In this document: piece by piece, positions 63,104-64,000 of the stretch
Numbering within the stretch: the first letter of the stretch is position 1
Layout of the letters: each line of letters starts with the position of its first letter
Origin: Methanobacterium sp. UBA176
GTDB taxonomy: Archaea > Methanobacteriota > Methanobacteria > Methanobacteriales > Methanobacteriaceae
Assembly (NCBI GenBank): GCA_002505765.1
Contig: DAVZ01000055.1
Location: 1 to 64,000, forward strand
Reading direction: 5' to 3'
DNA length: 64,000 nt
The notes under the pieces: generated by a model
What the model was told of the DNA's origin: nothing
Database searches by the model: none
The model's input: the letters and a program-made list of their open reading frames with translations, nothing else
Translations under genes and position numbers: made by a program

Positions 63104-64000
63104 TTGGATTCCATTATAAATATTGAAGATAAGATTAATAAGCTTCAAAAAAAAGATAAAGAATCATATAAACTATTTAAAGCTATTTTTAACGTTTCAA
63201 GCGCTTCAGGCACCATGAAAATCCCTTCAACCTTTAGAGAAAAAGTTAGATTGTATTTTGGAAAAAAAGACCATGAGGGCAATATTACAGAATCTGTAAA
63301 TGAAGTTATAGAAAGAATAGGGACACAAAAAGTAGTTAAAACCTATAACAAATGGACAGGGAGCGGTTCACTTTTTAATTCATTGAGGGCAGGTAGACCT
63401 GGAATGAGGGAAGAAGAACTTCAGGATCAAAAAAAGAAGATTGATGAGTACATCCATAAATCAGGAGAAGGATGCGATTTCTGTCAGCCTGAAATATATA
63501 CACCTGAAGATATTTTTGGAAGGATTAAAGGCAAATATTGTATTACTGGCGCAAACATCGCTAAATATGATGCCTGGAGCAGTATAATCTTTTTTAATAA
63601 GCACAATCCACTTGATTTTACCCAGGATGAAATTTCTGATTATATAGATACTGGTTTTAAATGGTTTAAAAAGGTAAAAAACCAGGATAAAAGTTTTAAA
63701 TTTCCCCTTTTCCTCTGGAACTGCCTCCCCAAGGCAGGAGCATCCCAGGTACACGGTCATGCCCAGATATTAATGACTGATAACATTCCATATGCAAAAA
63801 CACAATTTTTAAGAAAAATCTTCCGTGAATACATGAGATTAACAGGTAGAAACTATTTCAAAGATTTATACAAGGTTCACAAAGCACTTGGACTTTCTCT
63901 GGATGCAGATATTATGGGCTTTGCAAATATAACCCCACTTAAAGAGAAAGAATTTATTATCATCTCCTACCAAAACCCATCAAAAAGCGATGAAGTTAAA
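63104..64000 (+). CDS. GalT-like (HIT-fold) nucleotidyltransferase, 3' end cut by window
   Basis: Starts at TTG 63104 with AGGAGG seven bases upstream, and stays open to the window end (about 299 codons). 'WNCLPKAGASQVHGHAQILM' supplies the His-x-His-x-Gln active site of galactose-1-phosphate uridylyltransferase/ADP-glucose phosphorylase relatives. Cys pair 'GCDFCQPEIYTPEDIFG' may bind zinc. The sugar substrate cannot be told. Confidence 0.8.
   Translation, partial: MDSIINIEDKINKLQKKDKESYKLFKAIFNVSSASGTMKIPSTFREKVRLYFGKKDHEGNITESVNEVIERIGTQKVVKTYNKWTGSGSLFNSLRAGRPGMREEELQDQKKKIDEYIHKSGEGCDFCQPEIYTPEDIFGRIKGKYCITGANIAKYDAWSSIIFFNKHNPLDFTQDEISDYIDTGFKWFKKVKNQDKSFKFPLFLWNCLPKAGASQVHGHAQILMTDNIPYAKTQFLRKIFREYMRLTGRNYFKDLYKVHKALGLSLDADIMGFANITPLKEKEFIIISYQNPSKSDEVK

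Noticed and set aside
63461..63760. 99-codon minus-strand frame
   Set aside because: Shadow of the GalT-like gene on the plus strand.
1..64000. CRISPR array search prompted by the Csa3-like gene
   Set aside because: No regularly spaced identical repeats were seen; the repeats present are single pairs or operator-like.
1..64000. tRNA or rRNA genes
   Set aside because: No cloverleaf with a convincing TTCRANY arm and no rRNA-like conserved blocks were found by eye; one GGTTCAAAT-like word at about 59548 lies inside the ABC-2 permease gene.

Overview
The window looks like a low-GC methanogenic archaeon of the Methanobacteriales, most likely Methanobacterium or a close relative. This is inferred from gene content, not from a marker gene: no rRNA or tRNA was seen. 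The evidence is archaeal-style TATA/leaderless promoters mixed with GGAGG/GGTGAT ribosome sites, a pyruvate formate-lyase pair of the kind known in this order, archaeal families such as DUF365, DUF2085, DUF5654 and ARPP-1, a Csa3-like CARF regulator, and long AT-rich spacers.

Layout. 0.1-8.4 kb: zinc-ribbon membrane protein; a secreted transglutaminase behind a folded leader that appears to hide its ribosome site; PepSY-like and trypsin-like secreted proteins; an ArsR regulator; a bacterial-type LonA protease; a double zinc-ribbon/SHOCT protein. 8.5-19.1 kb: TetR remnant, ACT-ACT-metallo-beta-lactamase protein, HisF, membrane proteins, a GHMP kinase plus GT20 (trehalose-phosphate-synthase type) operon, and a Rieske ferredoxin. 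19.1-23.6 kb: very small ORFs, a hemerythrin-like protein, an AhpD-like protein and two long inverted repeats that may be ncRNAs. 23.6-35.7 kb (mostly minus strand): CDF cation exporter, CorC/HlyC-type protein, DedA protein, a run of small regulatory/membrane genes (broken lipoprotein, ARPP-1, lone receiver domain, OB-fold protein, DUF2085), the CARF-HTH gene, PflDA, and an anchored flavodoxin.

35.9-51.5 kb is a defence and toxin-antitoxin island. It has three nucleotidyltransferase/HEPN-type pairs, HicBA, a RelBE-like pair, a lone MNT, three degenerate copies of the 3' end of a PD-(D/E)XK nuclease gene, a scrap of a second CARF-HTH gene, and the C-terminal part of a type III restriction Res subunit. 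At its centre is a tight three-gene operon: UvrD/Rep-like SF1 helicase (41015-43249), AddB/Cas4-like Fe-S PD-(D/E)XK nuclease (43252-44193) and a DpdA-like tRNA-guanine-transglycosylase paralogue with a C-terminal DUF6884-like domain (44205-45944). A one-piece DUF262-DUF1524 (GmrSD-type, modification-dependent) endonuclease gene with a frameshift follows. The natural hypothesis is a 7-deazaguanine DNA-modification system paired with a helicase-nuclease effector; this is the most interesting part of the window.

51.5-64 kb: DUF2283-like protein, ABM monooxygenase, DUF5654, acylphosphatase, a broken VapBC, an MFS exporter, a DUF362 ferredoxin-type protein, an ABC-2 exporter pair, a metallo-beta-lactamase/rhodanese protein lacking some metal ligands, and the start of a GalT-like (HIT-fold) nucleotidyltransferase that runs off the end.

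At least nine genes carry what look like single-base frameshifts, several next to short homopolymers. Most lie in accessory genes while long core genes are intact, so both genuine decay and residual assembly indels must be considered.
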